64,000 nt of DNA from Pseudooceanicola sp. (GTDB lineage Bacteria > Pseudomonadota > Alphaproteobacteria > Rhodobacterales > Rhodobacteraceae), in the NCBI RefSeq assembly GCF_029213205.1, contig NZ_JARGNH010000015.1, positions 16,557-80,556 on the forward strand, read 5' to 3'. The notes below the pieces were generated by a model, which did not search any database, was not told the DNA's origin, and worked only from the letters and a program-made list of their open reading frames with translations. This document shows positions 18,828 through 28,538 of this stretch, piece by piece (within the stretch, counting starts at the first letter, position 1; every line of letters begins with the position of its first letter). Both the position numbers and the translations under genes were made by a program.

Positions 18828-20252
18828 ATGAGGCAATTTCTGATTGCAGCCCTGACGATTCCAGCACTGGCAAGCGCTCTGGCAGCGGAATCACCGTTGG
18901 CCGGTATCCGCCCCGAGGCGCGCCCCTCAAGCGTGCGAATTGTCGCCGCGGCGAGCCGGGCAATTGATGCGGCGACCCGGCTCAGCACCGATGTGTCGAT
19001 GACCAAGGTGGCGCCGGTCGTCTCCGCCCCCGCAACCGGAATGTCGCGCAGCTTGCGCCCTCGTCCCCGGCCTGAAAACCTGACAGAGGTCGCCTATCGC
19101 GGCCCGACACCGGAATCCCGGCAGCAGGCGGTGGCGGATTTCGGGTTCCAACGCTGGGTCAAGGGATTCCGCACCCGCGCCCAGGCTCAGGGGATCAGCC
19201 TGGCAACGCTGAACGCCGCCTTTTCCCATGCGGAATTTCTGCCAGATGTGATCGAACGCGATGGCAATCAGGCCGAATTCACCCTCTCTGTCGGTCAATA
19301 TCTGGGCCGCGCCGTCTCTGACGCGCGGGTCAGCACGGGCCGCGCCAACGCCCAGACCCATGCCCGGACCCTGGCGGCAATCGAGGCGCGCTATGACGTC
19401 GACCGGGAAATCGTCGCGGCAATCTGGGGCATGGAAAGCAATTACGGCGCCAATCGCGGCAAGACGCATCTGATCTCGGCGCTGGCCACGCTGGCCTATG
19501 ACGGACGGCGCGGGTCGTTCTTTGAAAAGCAACTGATCGCAGCGCTGAAAATCCTGCAGACCGGCGACACCACCGAGGACCGAATGCTGGCCAGCTGGGC
19601 CGGGGCGATGGGGCATACCCAGTTCATCCCGACCTCTTACCTGGCCTATGCGGTGGATTTCACCGGCGATGGCAAACGTGACATCTGGGCCGACGATCCC
19701 AGCGACGCGCTGGCCTCCACCGCCGCCTATCTGGCGAAATCCGGCTGGATCAAGGGCCAGCCCTGGGGCGTCGAGGTGAACTTGCCCAAGGGCTTTGACT
19801 TCACCCATGCCGCCGGCAAGCGGATGCCGTCAGATTGGGCCCGCCTCGGGGTCAAGGGGGTGGATGGCAAACCGGTGCCGGATCACGGCACCGCCCGGCT
19901 GCTGCTGCCCGCCGGGGCGCTGGGCATCGCCTTTCTGGTGTTCAAGAATTTCGACGTGATCCGCCGCTACAATGCCTCCGACGCCTATGCGCTGGGGGTC
20001 GGGCATCTGGGTGATCGGATCAACGGCAGGGGCCCGTTGGCGGGCAGTTGGCCCGAGGGCGAGCGATCCTTGCTCCGCGCCGAGGCGCGCGAATTGCAGA
20101 GCCTGCTCAGCGCCAAGGGCTATGCCACCGGCGGTGTCGACGGCAAGATCGGAAGCAAGACGATTGCCGCGATCCGCGCCTATCAAAAGGCCAGCGGCAT
20201 CGCCGCCGACGGCTATCCGTCGCTGGCGCTGCTGACCCGGCTGCGGTCCTGA
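18828..20252 (+). CDS. Lytic murein transglycosylase (MltB/SLT_2) with C-terminal peptidoglycan-binding domain
   Basis: VAAIWGMESNYGANRGKTHLISALATLAYDGRR, MLASWAGAMGHTQFIPTSYLAYAVDFTGDGKRDIW; PG-binding_1 at C-term. Confidence 0.93.
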   Translation: MRQFLIAALTIPALASALAAESPLAGIRPEARPSSVRIVAAASRAIDAATRLSTDVSMTKVAPVVSAPATGMSRSLRPRPRPENLTEVAYRGPTPESRQQAVADFGFQRWVKGFRTRAQAQGISLATLNAAFSHAEFLPDVIERDGNQAEFTLSVGQYLGRAVSDARVSTGRANAQTHARTLAAIEARYDVDREIVAAIWGMESNYGANRGKTHLISALATLAYDGRRGSFFEKQLIAALKILQTGDTTEDRMLASWAGAMGHTQFIPTSYLAYAVDFTGDGKRDIWADDPSDALASTAAYLAKSGWIKGQPWGVEVNLPKGFDFTHAAGKRMPSDWARLGVKGVDGKPVPDHGTARLLLPAGALGIAFLVFKNFDVIRRYNASDAYALGVGHLGDRINGRGPLAGSWPEGERSLLRAEARELQSLLSAKGYATGGVDGKIGSKTIAAIRAYQKASGIAADGYPSLALLTRLRS

Positions 20253-20268
20253 GGCATCGGCCCGGTAC

Positions 20269-21669
20269 TCAGGGCAGCAATTTGCCGGGGTTCATGATCC
20301 CCTTGGGGTCAAGCGCTGCCTTGATCGCCCGCATCGCCTCAAGCGCCACCGGCGATTTGCGCCGCGCCATCGAGTTCAGCTTGAACGTGCCAATGCCATG
20401 CTCGGCGGAGAAACTGCCGCGCATGTCGACGACGATATCCTCAATCGCCTCGACGATCCGGTCGTGATCGGCCGGGTCGCTGCTGTCCGGCCAGACGGTG
20501 TAATGGATATTGCCATCGCCCAGATGCGCCACGATCGAGCGTCCGGCGGCGGGATCGACCCGGGCCAACACCTCATCGGCGCGGGTCAGGAATTCGTCGA
20601 TCCGGTCGATCTCGACCGCGACATCATTGGTGATTCTTGGCGCCCTTGTGCCCGCCACCTCAGCCGCCGCTTCGCGCCTTGCCCACATCGCGGCGCGCTG
20701 CGCCTGGTTCTGGGCGATAACCGCATCCAACAGCAGGCCCTGCTCCAGATACTCCCCCAGGATCGCCTCGAACCGCGCCGCCAGCGGCACCGCGCCATCA
20801 GGACCGGGCTGGCAATCGCGCGGCGCGGTGGCACCGACCTCAAGCATCACCGTCACCGCATAGGGGCGATCAAACGGCAGGCCGACCTCGGGGTGCAGAT
20901 CCGCATAGGCCTGCACATAATCGCCGGGCATGAATTCGCAGGCCTCGACCGCGCCACCGGTGTCCTGCTGCACCGCATTCAACAGATTCAGCGCGGTCGG
21001 CAGATCCGGTAGCGCCAGCATCGCGGTGGCATAGGCGCCGGGCTGCGGCGCCAGTTTCAGCACCGCGGCGGTGATGATCCCCAGCGTGCCCTCGGCCCCG
21101 ATCAGCAGATGCCGCAGGTCATAGCCCGAATTGTTCTTGTGCAGCCCGGTCATCAGATCCAGCACCTCGCCCGAGGGCAGCACGGCCTCGATCCCCAGCA
21201 CCAGGTCGCGGGTGTTGCCATAGCGCAGGACGTTTGACCCCCCGGCATTGGTGGACAGAAAGCCCCCGACCATTGCCGAACCGCGCGCGCCGAAGGTCAG
21301 TGGAAACACCAAACCCTCGGTGGCGGCCGCTTCATGCAGATGGCTCAGGATCACCCCGGCCTCCACCACCGCCACCCGCGCCTCCGCGCGGATCTCGCGG
21401 ATCGCGTTCATCCGGTCGAGCGAGATCACCAATGCCCCGCCCGCCAGGGTGGCGCCGGTCAGGCCGCTGCGCCCGCCGGCGGGCACAATGGCCACCCCGG
21501 CTGCGGCAGCGGCACGCACCAGATCCGCGACCTCGGCGGTCGAGGCAGGGCGGGCAACGGCCAGAGGCTCCTGCCGGAATTTGCCAATGAAATCGCTGGC
21601 CCAGGGCTCCATATCGGATCCGGTCAGCAGGTATTTGTCACCCACGATAGCGCGAAATGTCTCGATCAC
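20269..21669 (-). CDS. FAD-binding oxidoreductase (D-lactate dehydrogenase/glycolate oxidase GlcD-like)
   Basis: PAGGRSGLTGATLAGGALVISLDRMN, LIGAEGTLGIITAAVLKL, HLGDGNIHYTVWPD, EHGIGTFKLNSMARRKSPVALEAMRAIKAALDPKGIMNPGK. Confidence 0.92.
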   Translation of the reverse strand: MIETFRAIVGDKYLLTGSDMEPWASDFIGKFRQEPLAVARPASTAEVADLVRAAAAAGVAIVPAGGRSGLTGATLAGGALVISLDRMNAIREIRAEARVAVVEAGVILSHLHEAAATEGLVFPLTFGARGSAMVGGFLSTNAGGSNVLRYGNTRDLVLGIEAVLPSGEVLDLMTGLHKNNSGYDLRHLLIGAEGTLGIITAAVLKLAPQPGAYATAMLALPDLPTALNLLNAVQQDTGGAVEACEFMPGDYVQAYADLHPEVGLPFDRPYAVTVMLEVGATAPRDCQPGPDGAVPLAARFEAILGEYLEQGLLLDAVIAQNQAQRAAMWARREAAAEVAGTRAPRITNDVAVEIDRIDEFLTRADEVLARVDPAAGRSIVAHLGDGNIHYTVWPDSSDPADHDRIVEAIEDIVVDMRGSFSAEHGIGTFKLNSMARRKSPVALEAMRAIKAALDPKGIMNPGKLLP

Positions 21670-21761
21670 CGGCCGCCCTCCCCTCAGCTTTGCACATTGA
21701 TGCCGCCGGGCGCGGGCCGGGGCAACCCCTTGGCGCGGCCACCCGCCCGCACCCGATGGCC

Positions 21762-23573
21762 TCAGCAGGAGGGCGAATCTTCACTCAGATAACAGCTGGC
21801 GGGCTGGGTCTGACTGGTAAAGTTCGGCTGGCGTGGATGCAGAAAGAACAATTGCAGGATCGGCGACAGCCGCTGGCTGCCATCGGCAAAGCTGGCCTTG
21901 ATCTGCATCTGATGCCAGGCGGTCTTCTCCGACCACAGCGCCAGGCCCGACAGCAACCGCGAGGTATTGGGATTGCCACGCAGCGGCAGATTGACCGAAT
22001 AATCACGCCCCTCGGCGGGCAGTTCGATATGCTGATATGTCGGTGCCTCTGCGGCAAAAGCACCGCTGCCGCCGCATTCCGCCAACGGGCCGCCGGCCTC
22101 GATCTTCAACAATGGGATGTAGGCTTCAAACATCTGGGTCGAGGTCTTGGAATCGCCGTTGAAATCGGTCCAGTTATAACTGATCTGCCCCTGCAACTTG
22201 GTTCCCAGCCCGTCGTAGCCATCGACATAGGGCGCGATCTGCCCCCAGTTCACGCTGGCTTTGGTATCGGCCCGGCATTGGTCGATCAGATCGGCGGAGG
22301 GGCAATAAAACCGTTCGGCCTCCAACCGCGCCACATCCACCCCGGCCAAGGCCAAGACATCGCGCACCCAGACATCGATACCCTGATCAATGTCGCCAAG
22401 GTTCAGATCAAAGGTGCCCGAACCCGGCTCATCCCCCATCTTGACCTTGGGGTCATAGAAATTCGGATCAATGAACCGCACCTTGGCACTGGCGCTTTCC
22501 ACCGCACCCCAGCCAAAGTTGCGCAGGCTGAAACTGGGTCGGAACCCGACACAGCCAGAATGGTTGTCCACCCGCAGCATCGGCTGCAGATGCGGCACCG
22601 ATTGCTTGACCTCCAGATCAAGGGATTTGATCCGCTCGCGGCTGCCACCCAGGGTCGCAAGATCCATCAGCACAAAGGCCCGGCTTTCGTCCCAATCCGA
22701 GGGCAGGAAACTGTTCAGGTAATAGTCGAAAAACATCAGCGCGCCCTGACCGTTCCACATCGACTGCAGGTGCTTGTCGGTCGGATAGATCAAGATCTGA
22801 CCGTCATGGGCGCTGCTGACATATTGCATCTCAAGGTTGGCGCTGACGCGCTGGTCGACCGCCACCGTCATCATGGTCTGCGAGGCGGAATCACCGCCCT
22901 GCGCGGGCAGCAGCCCGGCGATCAGCGGGTCTGGCAGGTTGGGCCGGTCCGTCGTGACCAGCTGGCCCATGTCATAGCGCACCGCATAGCGCAGCCCGCC
23001 AGGTTCGGTGATCTGCCCGTCACCATGCCGCAGCCCGGCGTGGAACCCGCCCTCATAGACCTGCCCGTCAATGCCGCGCCAGATACCCCGTCCCTCGAAC
23101 TGGCTATCGTGGAACCCGCCCTCATATAGGTTGCCTGCCGCATCCCGGGCCTGACCCTGGCCCTGCAGCTGGCCTGCGGACCAGATGCCGCTCAATGTGG
23201 CGCCGTCGCGATAGCTCAGCCGCCCTTGGCCATCAAAGCGGCCAGACTTCAAACGCCCCTCAAACCGGTGATGCATGGCGCGCGGGTCATAGGCCGCCAG
23301 CCCGTCGATCCGCCAGACCAGCACCCCCGGCCCCTCGGCCAGACCGGCCGCGCTCACCCCGGGCCAATTGCCCTCGGCCGGTTCCCAGTGAAAAGCCAGG
23401 TTCAACTCGGGATGCAGGTCAGCGACCCGGACCATGCGGCGCTCCACCGCGCGGTTGATCGGGTCATAGAGGACATGCAGCCGCTCTTGCATCACGGGCG
23501 CCGGATCAGCCAGCGTGGCACTGGCCAGAACGGTAGAGGCAATCAGCGCGGCACATCGCAACAGGCAGGACAT
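21762..23573 (-). CDS. Exported MORN-repeat protein with large orphan C-terminal region
   Basis: Signal peptide MSCLLRCAALIASTVLASATLADPA; tandem MORN-like units (GRFDGQGRLSYRDGATLSGIWSAGQLQGQGQ..NLYEGGFHDSQFEGRGIWRGIDGQVYEGGFHAGLRHGDGQI). Confidence 0.8.
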   Translation of the reverse strand: MSCLLRCAALIASTVLASATLADPAPVMQERLHVLYDPINRAVERRMVRVADLHPELNLAFHWEPAEGNWPGVSAAGLAEGPGVLVWRIDGLAAYDPRAMHHRFEGRLKSGRFDGQGRLSYRDGATLSGIWSAGQLQGQGQARDAAGNLYEGGFHDSQFEGRGIWRGIDGQVYEGGFHAGLRHGDGQITEPGGLRYAVRYDMGQLVTTDRPNLPDPLIAGLLPAQGGDSASQTMMTVAVDQRVSANLEMQYVSSAHDGQILIYPTDKHLQSMWNGQGALMFFDYYLNSFLPSDWDESRAFVLMDLATLGGSRERIKSLDLEVKQSVPHLQPMLRVDNHSGCVGFRPSFSLRNFGWGAVESASAKVRFIDPNFYDPKVKMGDEPGSGTFDLNLGDIDQGIDVWVRDVLALAGVDVARLEAERFYCPSADLIDQCRADTKASVNWGQIAPYVDGYDGLGTKLQGQISYNWTDFNGDSKTSTQMFEAYIPLLKIEAGGPLAECGGSGAFAAEAPTYQHIELPAEGRDYSVNLPLRGNPNTSRLLSGLALWSEKTAWHQMQIKASFADGSQRLSPILQLFFLHPRQPNFTSQTQPASCYLSEDSPSC

Positions 23574-23654
23574 TGGCGGATCTCCGGAACATAATTTTCG
23601 GCACATTCACCCAAGGTTAGGCGCAGGCCCCCCCAGAGGGCAAGAATTTCGAGG

Positions 23655-25319
23655 TCACGGCCGACGCGCCAGCGCAAACAGCGGCGGCAGCGGGATCTCG
23701 CGCAGAAACACCGTGCCCTGGGCAAAGCTGCGCAGCTCGACCAATGCACCCGAGGCCTTTGGCGGCATCTGATCGAACAGCAGGTTCCCAAGCGAATGGA
23801 AAACCACGGTGTCGCCGCCATTCAGCGCCTCGGCCCCGGCGCTGGCGACATGCGGATGGGCGCCGACAATCGCACTGACCCCGCGCCGCGACATCGCCAG
23901 CGCCAGGTCGCGTTCGCGGTCGGACGGGGCGCGGTTCCACTCCCGCCCCCAATGCACAAAGGCCAGCACCGGCTCCGTCGGGTCGTCAGAAATCAGCCGG
24001 TCCAGCAGCGCCTCGTCCAGCCGGTCAACCCGGGGCAGCGCGGTGCTGTCCAGATCGCTCAGCGCCACCAGCCGCAGCCCCGGCAGGGTCAGCGCCTCGC
24101 CTGGCCCGGCAAACGCGATCCCTGCGGCAGTCAGCGCCGCCTGGGTCTCGGCCCGACCGCTGGCGCCAATGTCATTGGCATGGTTGTTGGCAAGGCCAAA
24201 GCCGACCACATTCAGCCGTTGCGCCATATCCACCGCCAGCCCGGCAGGCATCCCCAGGGTCAGATGCTCCAGATTGCCAGGCACCTCGGGCAGCACCACA
24301 CCTTCGAGATTGGCAATCAGCGGCAGGCCACGGGTGGCACGGTGCGCCGCCGTGGCGACCCGGTCGGCAATCAGGTCATCGCTGAGCAATCCGGTCAGAT
24401 TGCGCCCGACAAAGAAATCACCGCCCAGCATATAGACCGGTTGGCCCGCCGGGGCAGGCCCGGGATCGGCACCGGGTTTCTGATAGAGCGCGACCACATA
24501 GCTGGTGGTTTCGGCGATGAATTGCGCCTGTCCCTCTTGCAAATTGCGATTTGCGATCACCACTGGCGCGGCACCGACCTTCTCGGCCATCAGCCGGGTC
24601 ATCAGGTAGAGCGCGCCGAGGCTGTCGATATGGCCGGGCTGGGTCAGCCGGGCGATCTGATCCAGATCCGCCGCCGCGATCAGGTTCAGCATCTGTTGGT
24701 CGCGCTGGCGCGCCAGATGATGCGGCAGGTAATGCGAGAAATCCGTCGCCTGCACCAGCAGGGTCTCAGGCCCGATCAACGGCGCCAACGCCACGGCGGC
24801 CTGATCCCAATCGCCGCGCTCGGAGCCGATGGCAATCGCCAGCGGCAGCACCGGCACCCCGGGGAACAACCGGGCCAGAAACGGCAGCACCGCGCGCAGC
24901 CCGTGTTCACGATCGAATATGCAGGTGTCCGAGGCCAGCCCCGAGGCGATCAGCCGCGCCGCCGCCGGGTCGCCGGGCACCGGGCCAAGCAGGGTGTCAA
25001 AGCCGCGCGCGCTGGTCCCGAACGCCCCGGAGAGGCGATAGAAATGATCCGGGAACAGCACGATGATCCGGGTCGGTGTCCGCCCCGCGGCGCGGCGCAG
25101 CCCGGTGGCGATCAGATCGGGCGCCGCCAGGTGATGCGGCACCGTCACCCCATAGACCGGGTCCGGCGCAGCGGTGAGATCGGCGCTGTCGGCCAGCGCG
25201 GTTTCAAACAGGGACCGGTCGGAATAGAGCGGTGGAAACGGCGCCTTGCCCTCTGGGCATTCCGCCGCCGCCGTCGCCGTCGTCAGGAAAACCGCCAGCG
25301 CTGCAAATCGCATGATCAC
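23655..25319 (-). CDS. Exported fusion: MEMO/AmmeMemoRadiSam protein B-like domain + CapA (PGA_cap) metallophosphatase-like domain
   Basis: MEMO motifs VPHHLAAPDL, LFPDHFY, EHGLRAVLPFLARLFP, TDFSHYLPHH; CapA motifs GGDFFVGRN, NLEGVV, ANNHANDIGASG, HWGREWN, GAHPHV. Start overlaps upstream gene stop. Confidence 0.85.
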   Translation of the reverse strand: MIMRFAALAVFLTTATAAAECPEGKAPFPPLYSDRSLFETALADSADLTAAPDPVYGVTVPHHLAAPDLIATGLRRAAGRTPTRIIVLFPDHFYRLSGAFGTSARGFDTLLGPVPGDPAAARLIASGLASDTCIFDREHGLRAVLPFLARLFPGVPVLPLAIAIGSERGDWDQAAVALAPLIGPETLLVQATDFSHYLPHHLARQRDQQMLNLIAAADLDQIARLTQPGHIDSLGALYLMTRLMAEKVGAAPVVIANRNLQEGQAQFIAETTSYVVALYQKPGADPGPAPAGQPVYMLGGDFFVGRNLTGLLSDDLIADRVATAAHRATRGLPLIANLEGVVLPEVPGNLEHLTLGMPAGLAVDMAQRLNVVGFGLANNHANDIGASGRAETQAALTAAGIAFAGPGEALTLPGLRLVALSDLDSTALPRVDRLDEALLDRLISDDPTEPVLAFVHWGREWNRAPSDRERDLALAMSRRGVSAIVGAHPHVASAGAEALNGGDTVVFHSLGNLLFDQMPPKASGALVELRSFAQGTVFLREIPLPPLFALARRP

Positions 25320-28300
25320 GGCCGCGCCACCACGAAATTCGAGGTTTCGAGCAGACTGTAATAGGGTTCCTGCCGCGCATTCGACAGGCGCACCACCTCG
25401 CGATAGACATAATCCGCCAGCCCCAACAGCCGCACCCCGTCGCTGCCGGTCGCGGCCTTGCCGCGCAGCCCCTCGAGCAGCGCATAGGTGAAAATCCCAT
25501 GCCCGAGATCGCGGCGTTCGGCGGCGGTATTATTGGCGGCGGTGGCGGAAAACACCACGATCCGCGCATCGGCGGCGTCCTTTTCCAACCGCGCGTTAAA
25601 GGCTCCGGCGGCGTGGCAGGTGTCGATCAACAGCAGGCGACGGCCCTTGGCATAGCTCAGCTCCTCTTGCAGGATTTGCCAGTCAAACAGCGAGCGCAGC
25701 CGCAATTCGCCACCCCGCTGTTCGGCATCGCCGGGCATCAGGTAATAGTTTTCGCCCAGCGTCACCCCATGCCCGGCAACGAAAACGATGGTGGTGTCCT
25801 CCGGGCCGGGCCGGGCCAGGAATTCGATCAGCGCATCCTCGACCACCCGGTTGTCCGGCGGCTGAATCTGATCGATGGGCATCACATTGGCCAAGGCGCG
25901 GCGCAGATCCTCGGACCCGTCCAGACGCGACGGGCTGACCAGCACCAACGTCTCGATCGCGGAATAGAGCGGCCCGGCGGTCTTGGCCAGGGTCGCCACC
26001 ATCTCGACCGCGTCATGCACCGGGTAGGCCAGATCACAGGATGTGCCGTTGCAGGCCACCGGCAGCTTCGGATAATCGGCCACCCCAATCGCCGCGACGT
26101 ACAGCTTGCCACGTTTTTCCGGCGCCGGGCCGCGCCGCGACGACAGGGCGACGGCGGACCGTTCGGTGACGTATCCAAAATTATTCTCGCCGGTCACACG
26201 GATCGCGTTTTCGCCCGGCTCCAGCGGAATCTGATAGAGCTGGCGGCCCTGACCGCTGGGATCGGGATAGCGCTGTGGCGGCACCCGGCGATCATTGACC
26301 AGGATGGAATAGCCCCAGGCCTCGACCTCATCGGCACTGGCGCCCTTGATTTCCACCACCGCCAGACCCTCGGGTATGTCGATCTCTTCGGCCAGCCGCA
26401 GATCGAAGTCCGGCGGCGCCCGGGTCAGCAACGCGTCAAGCTCGCCATCCTTGCCACGCAAGTCAACTGCCGCCTGCGTCGGATCGCCGATCAGGATCGC
26501 CCGGCGCACGATTTCCGGGGAATGCAGGTGCTTTTTCAAGGCGCTGGCACTGATATACCGTGCGGCCTCGTCACGACCCCGGTTGATCCGCCAGCCGATC
26601 ATCCTGTCTCCATTCGGTGACGAATGGTAATAACCTTGCGGTGTCCAGATGACCCATTCCGCACCAGCAAAAAAGAACCGGGCGATTTCGGCGCGGGTGT
26701 CGAGGTTCCACAGGATCAGGGTCTGATCGGCACTGGCGGACAGCAACCGTGCCCGCGTCTCTGAGGCGGCAAGCGCCAGGATATCGCCGGTATGGCCGAC
26801 GAATTCGCCGGCAAAACGGCCGTCGGGCCCATAGGCGATCAAGGCACCATTGCCGCCGCCGCTGACCGCGCTGCCATCCGCCAGCAGGGTGACGGCGCTG
26901 TGATAATAGCCATCCACCGCCCCGCGCCGGATCGCCGCTGACGACCCCGGTCCGGTGACGGTCAGAAGATCGCCATCAAAGCCGCCGCCGGGCGCATCAG
27001 AGATGCTCAGACGGAAATCACCCGCCGCCAACACCGCGCGCAGCGCCCCCGCCACATCGCCCTGCCCCGGCGGGCCAAAACCGCGATCCCCGACCGGCAG
27101 ATCCAGCCGGGCAGAGAGCGGCGCCAACGCCTCGGGGCAGATCGTCCGCTCCGGGCAGGGGTCATCAAAACCCCAGCCGATCCAGCTGCCATCCGCCGCG
27201 ATGCCCGCCGCGCTCACCATGGTGCCGCTGCCGCGCAGGATGCGGCTGGCCTTGCCGATATCGGGCTGCCAGAGGTGCAGCGCCAGGGCCCGTCCGCCGG
27301 CCGACACGACGGCACCGGATGGTAACGCGAGCAGGGCGCTGATCGGGCCATCGTGGTCGCGATAATTGCCCTGCAGCTCCACCGGGTCCAGCCGCCAAAT
27401 CTCGGCCTCATGCACCCCGCCGCAGCGATAACCGCAGCCGACGATCAACCGGTCCTGATCGACAAAGGCCAAAGCATCCGGCCGGAATGGGCGCAGCGGC
27501 AACCGCGCCAGCACTGCGCCATCTCCTGAGGCGCGGATCTCTACCCGCCCATCCTCCCCAGCCAGGGCAAAGCGCGCACCATCAGCGCTGACCGCCAGCG
27601 CCGTCAGCGGCACATCCCAAAGCGGTTCAGCCTCCGGCGCCTCGATTTCGGCACCGCTGACGCTGTCCCAGATCCGCAGCCCGTAATCCAGACTTACCGC
27701 CAGCAGCCGCGTGCCGCCAGCGGCATAGGCGACATGCAGCACCCTGAGGGCGGCGCTGTCCAAATCGCCGATCCGCTCCGGCGCCTCCGAAAACGGGGCC
27801 TGCCAGCGCTGCACGATGCCACCCTGCCCGGTCACCGCCAATTCGTCACGCTCCGGCGCATAGGCCAGGCTGTCGACCACCAGCGGAAACCCCTTCAGCA
27901 CCCGGACAATCGACCGGCTGCCGACATCAAAGATCCGCACATCGCCGAATTCTGCATCGGGCGACAGATGCGGCCCGAAATAGCCCGCCACGGCGGCGAA
28001 TTTGCCATCTGGTGACAGCGCCACGGCGTTGATCACCCCGTCCGGCCCGTCACCGGCGAACCCGCGCAGAACCACCGGCTCCGAGGCGCCGGAGAGGTCC
28101 CAGATCCGCGCTGTCTTGTCATCCGAGGCCGAGGCGACGAATCGCCCCGCCGCGTCAGTGGCCAGCGCCCGGATCACCGCGCGATGGCCACCGGTTTCCA
28201 GTTCCAGCCGGAAATCGGGCCGCTCCTGTGCCGCCAGCGGCAGCCCCAGAACGGAAATCAGCGCCGCGTTGGCTAACCATCTGTGCACTCGGGTCAACAC
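25316..28300 (-). CDS. Exported WD40-repeat protein with C-terminal caspase-family (peptidase C14-like) domain
   Basis: GTG start at 28300 with AGGAGG SD; signal sequence VHRWLANAALISVLGLPLAAQ. WD40 blades (GGHRAVIRALATDAAGRFVASASDDKTARIWDLSG; GHTGDILALAASETRARLLSASADQTLILWNLDT). Caspase His FVAGHG and Cys LLLIDTCHAAG. Confidence 0.9.
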   Translation of the reverse strand: MLTRVHRWLANAALISVLGLPLAAQERPDFRLELETGGHRAVIRALATDAAGRFVASASDDKTARIWDLSGASEPVVLRGFAGDGPDGVINAVALSPDGKFAAVAGYFGPHLSPDAEFGDVRIFDVGSRSIVRVLKGFPLVVDSLAYAPERDELAVTGQGGIVQRWQAPFSEAPERIGDLDSAALRVLHVAYAAGGTRLLAVSLDYGLRIWDSVSGAEIEAPEAEPLWDVPLTALAVSADGARFALAGEDGRVEIRASGDGAVLARLPLRPFRPDALAFVDQDRLIVGCGYRCGGVHEAEIWRLDPVELQGNYRDHDGPISALLALPSGAVVSAGGRALALHLWQPDIGKASRILRGSGTMVSAAGIAADGSWIGWGFDDPCPERTICPEALAPLSARLDLPVGDRGFGPPGQGDVAGALRAVLAAGDFRLSISDAPGGGFDGDLLTVTGPGSSAAIRRGAVDGYYHSAVTLLADGSAVSGGGNGALIAYGPDGRFAGEFVGHTGDILALAASETRARLLSASADQTLILWNLDTRAEIARFFFAGAEWVIWTPQGYYHSSPNGDRMIGWRINRGRDEAARYISASALKKHLHSPEIVRRAILIGDPTQAAVDLRGKDGELDALLTRAPPDFDLRLAEEIDIPEGLAVVEIKGASADEVEAWGYSILVNDRRVPPQRYPDPSGQGRQLYQIPLEPGENAIRVTGENNFGYVTERSAVALSSRRGPAPEKRGKLYVAAIGVADYPKLPVACNGTSCDLAYPVHDAVEMVATLAKTAGPLYSAIETLVLVSPSRLDGSEDLRRALANVMPIDQIQPPDNRVVEDALIEFLARPGPEDTTIVFVAGHGVTLGENYYLMPGDAEQRGGELRLRSLFDWQILQEELSYAKGRRLLLIDTCHAAGAFNARLEKDAADARIVVFSATAANNTAAERRDLGHGIFTYALLEGLRGKAATGSDGVRLLGLADYVYREVVRLSNARQEPYYSLLETSNFVVARP

Positions 28301-28538
28301 GCCTGCCTCCTGCGGATCAAGCCAGAGGATGAGAGATATCGAGCCGCCTGTAAATGCCGCCGGTAAACGCCACAACAATCCGCCCACCCCGCCATGGTTC
28401 TGAATTCTCTGCATCGGAGTTTGTGCAACACATGACTTCCCCTAACCTGAACCGCAACGAAAGGTCATCGAGGACCGCCAGGAGGCGCTTGAAGCCTTTT
28501 TCGAGAAACGCAAACCAGAATTCGGGACCCGTTGAGCC

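Noticed and set aside
21657-23129. 490-aa plus-strand ORF antisense to the MORN gene
   Set aside because: Shadow ORF; the opposite strand encodes a signal peptide and MORN repeats.
23796-25361. 521-aa plus-strand ORF antisense to the MEMO-CapA gene
   Set aside because: Composition typical of antisense high-GC frames; no conserved motif.
25316-28300. Interpretation of the caspase gene as an anti-phage (gasdermin/CARD-like) defence system
   Set aside because: No gasdermin, sensor NTPase, toxin or other defence gene nearby, and the protein appears to be exported, so defence assignment is unsupported.
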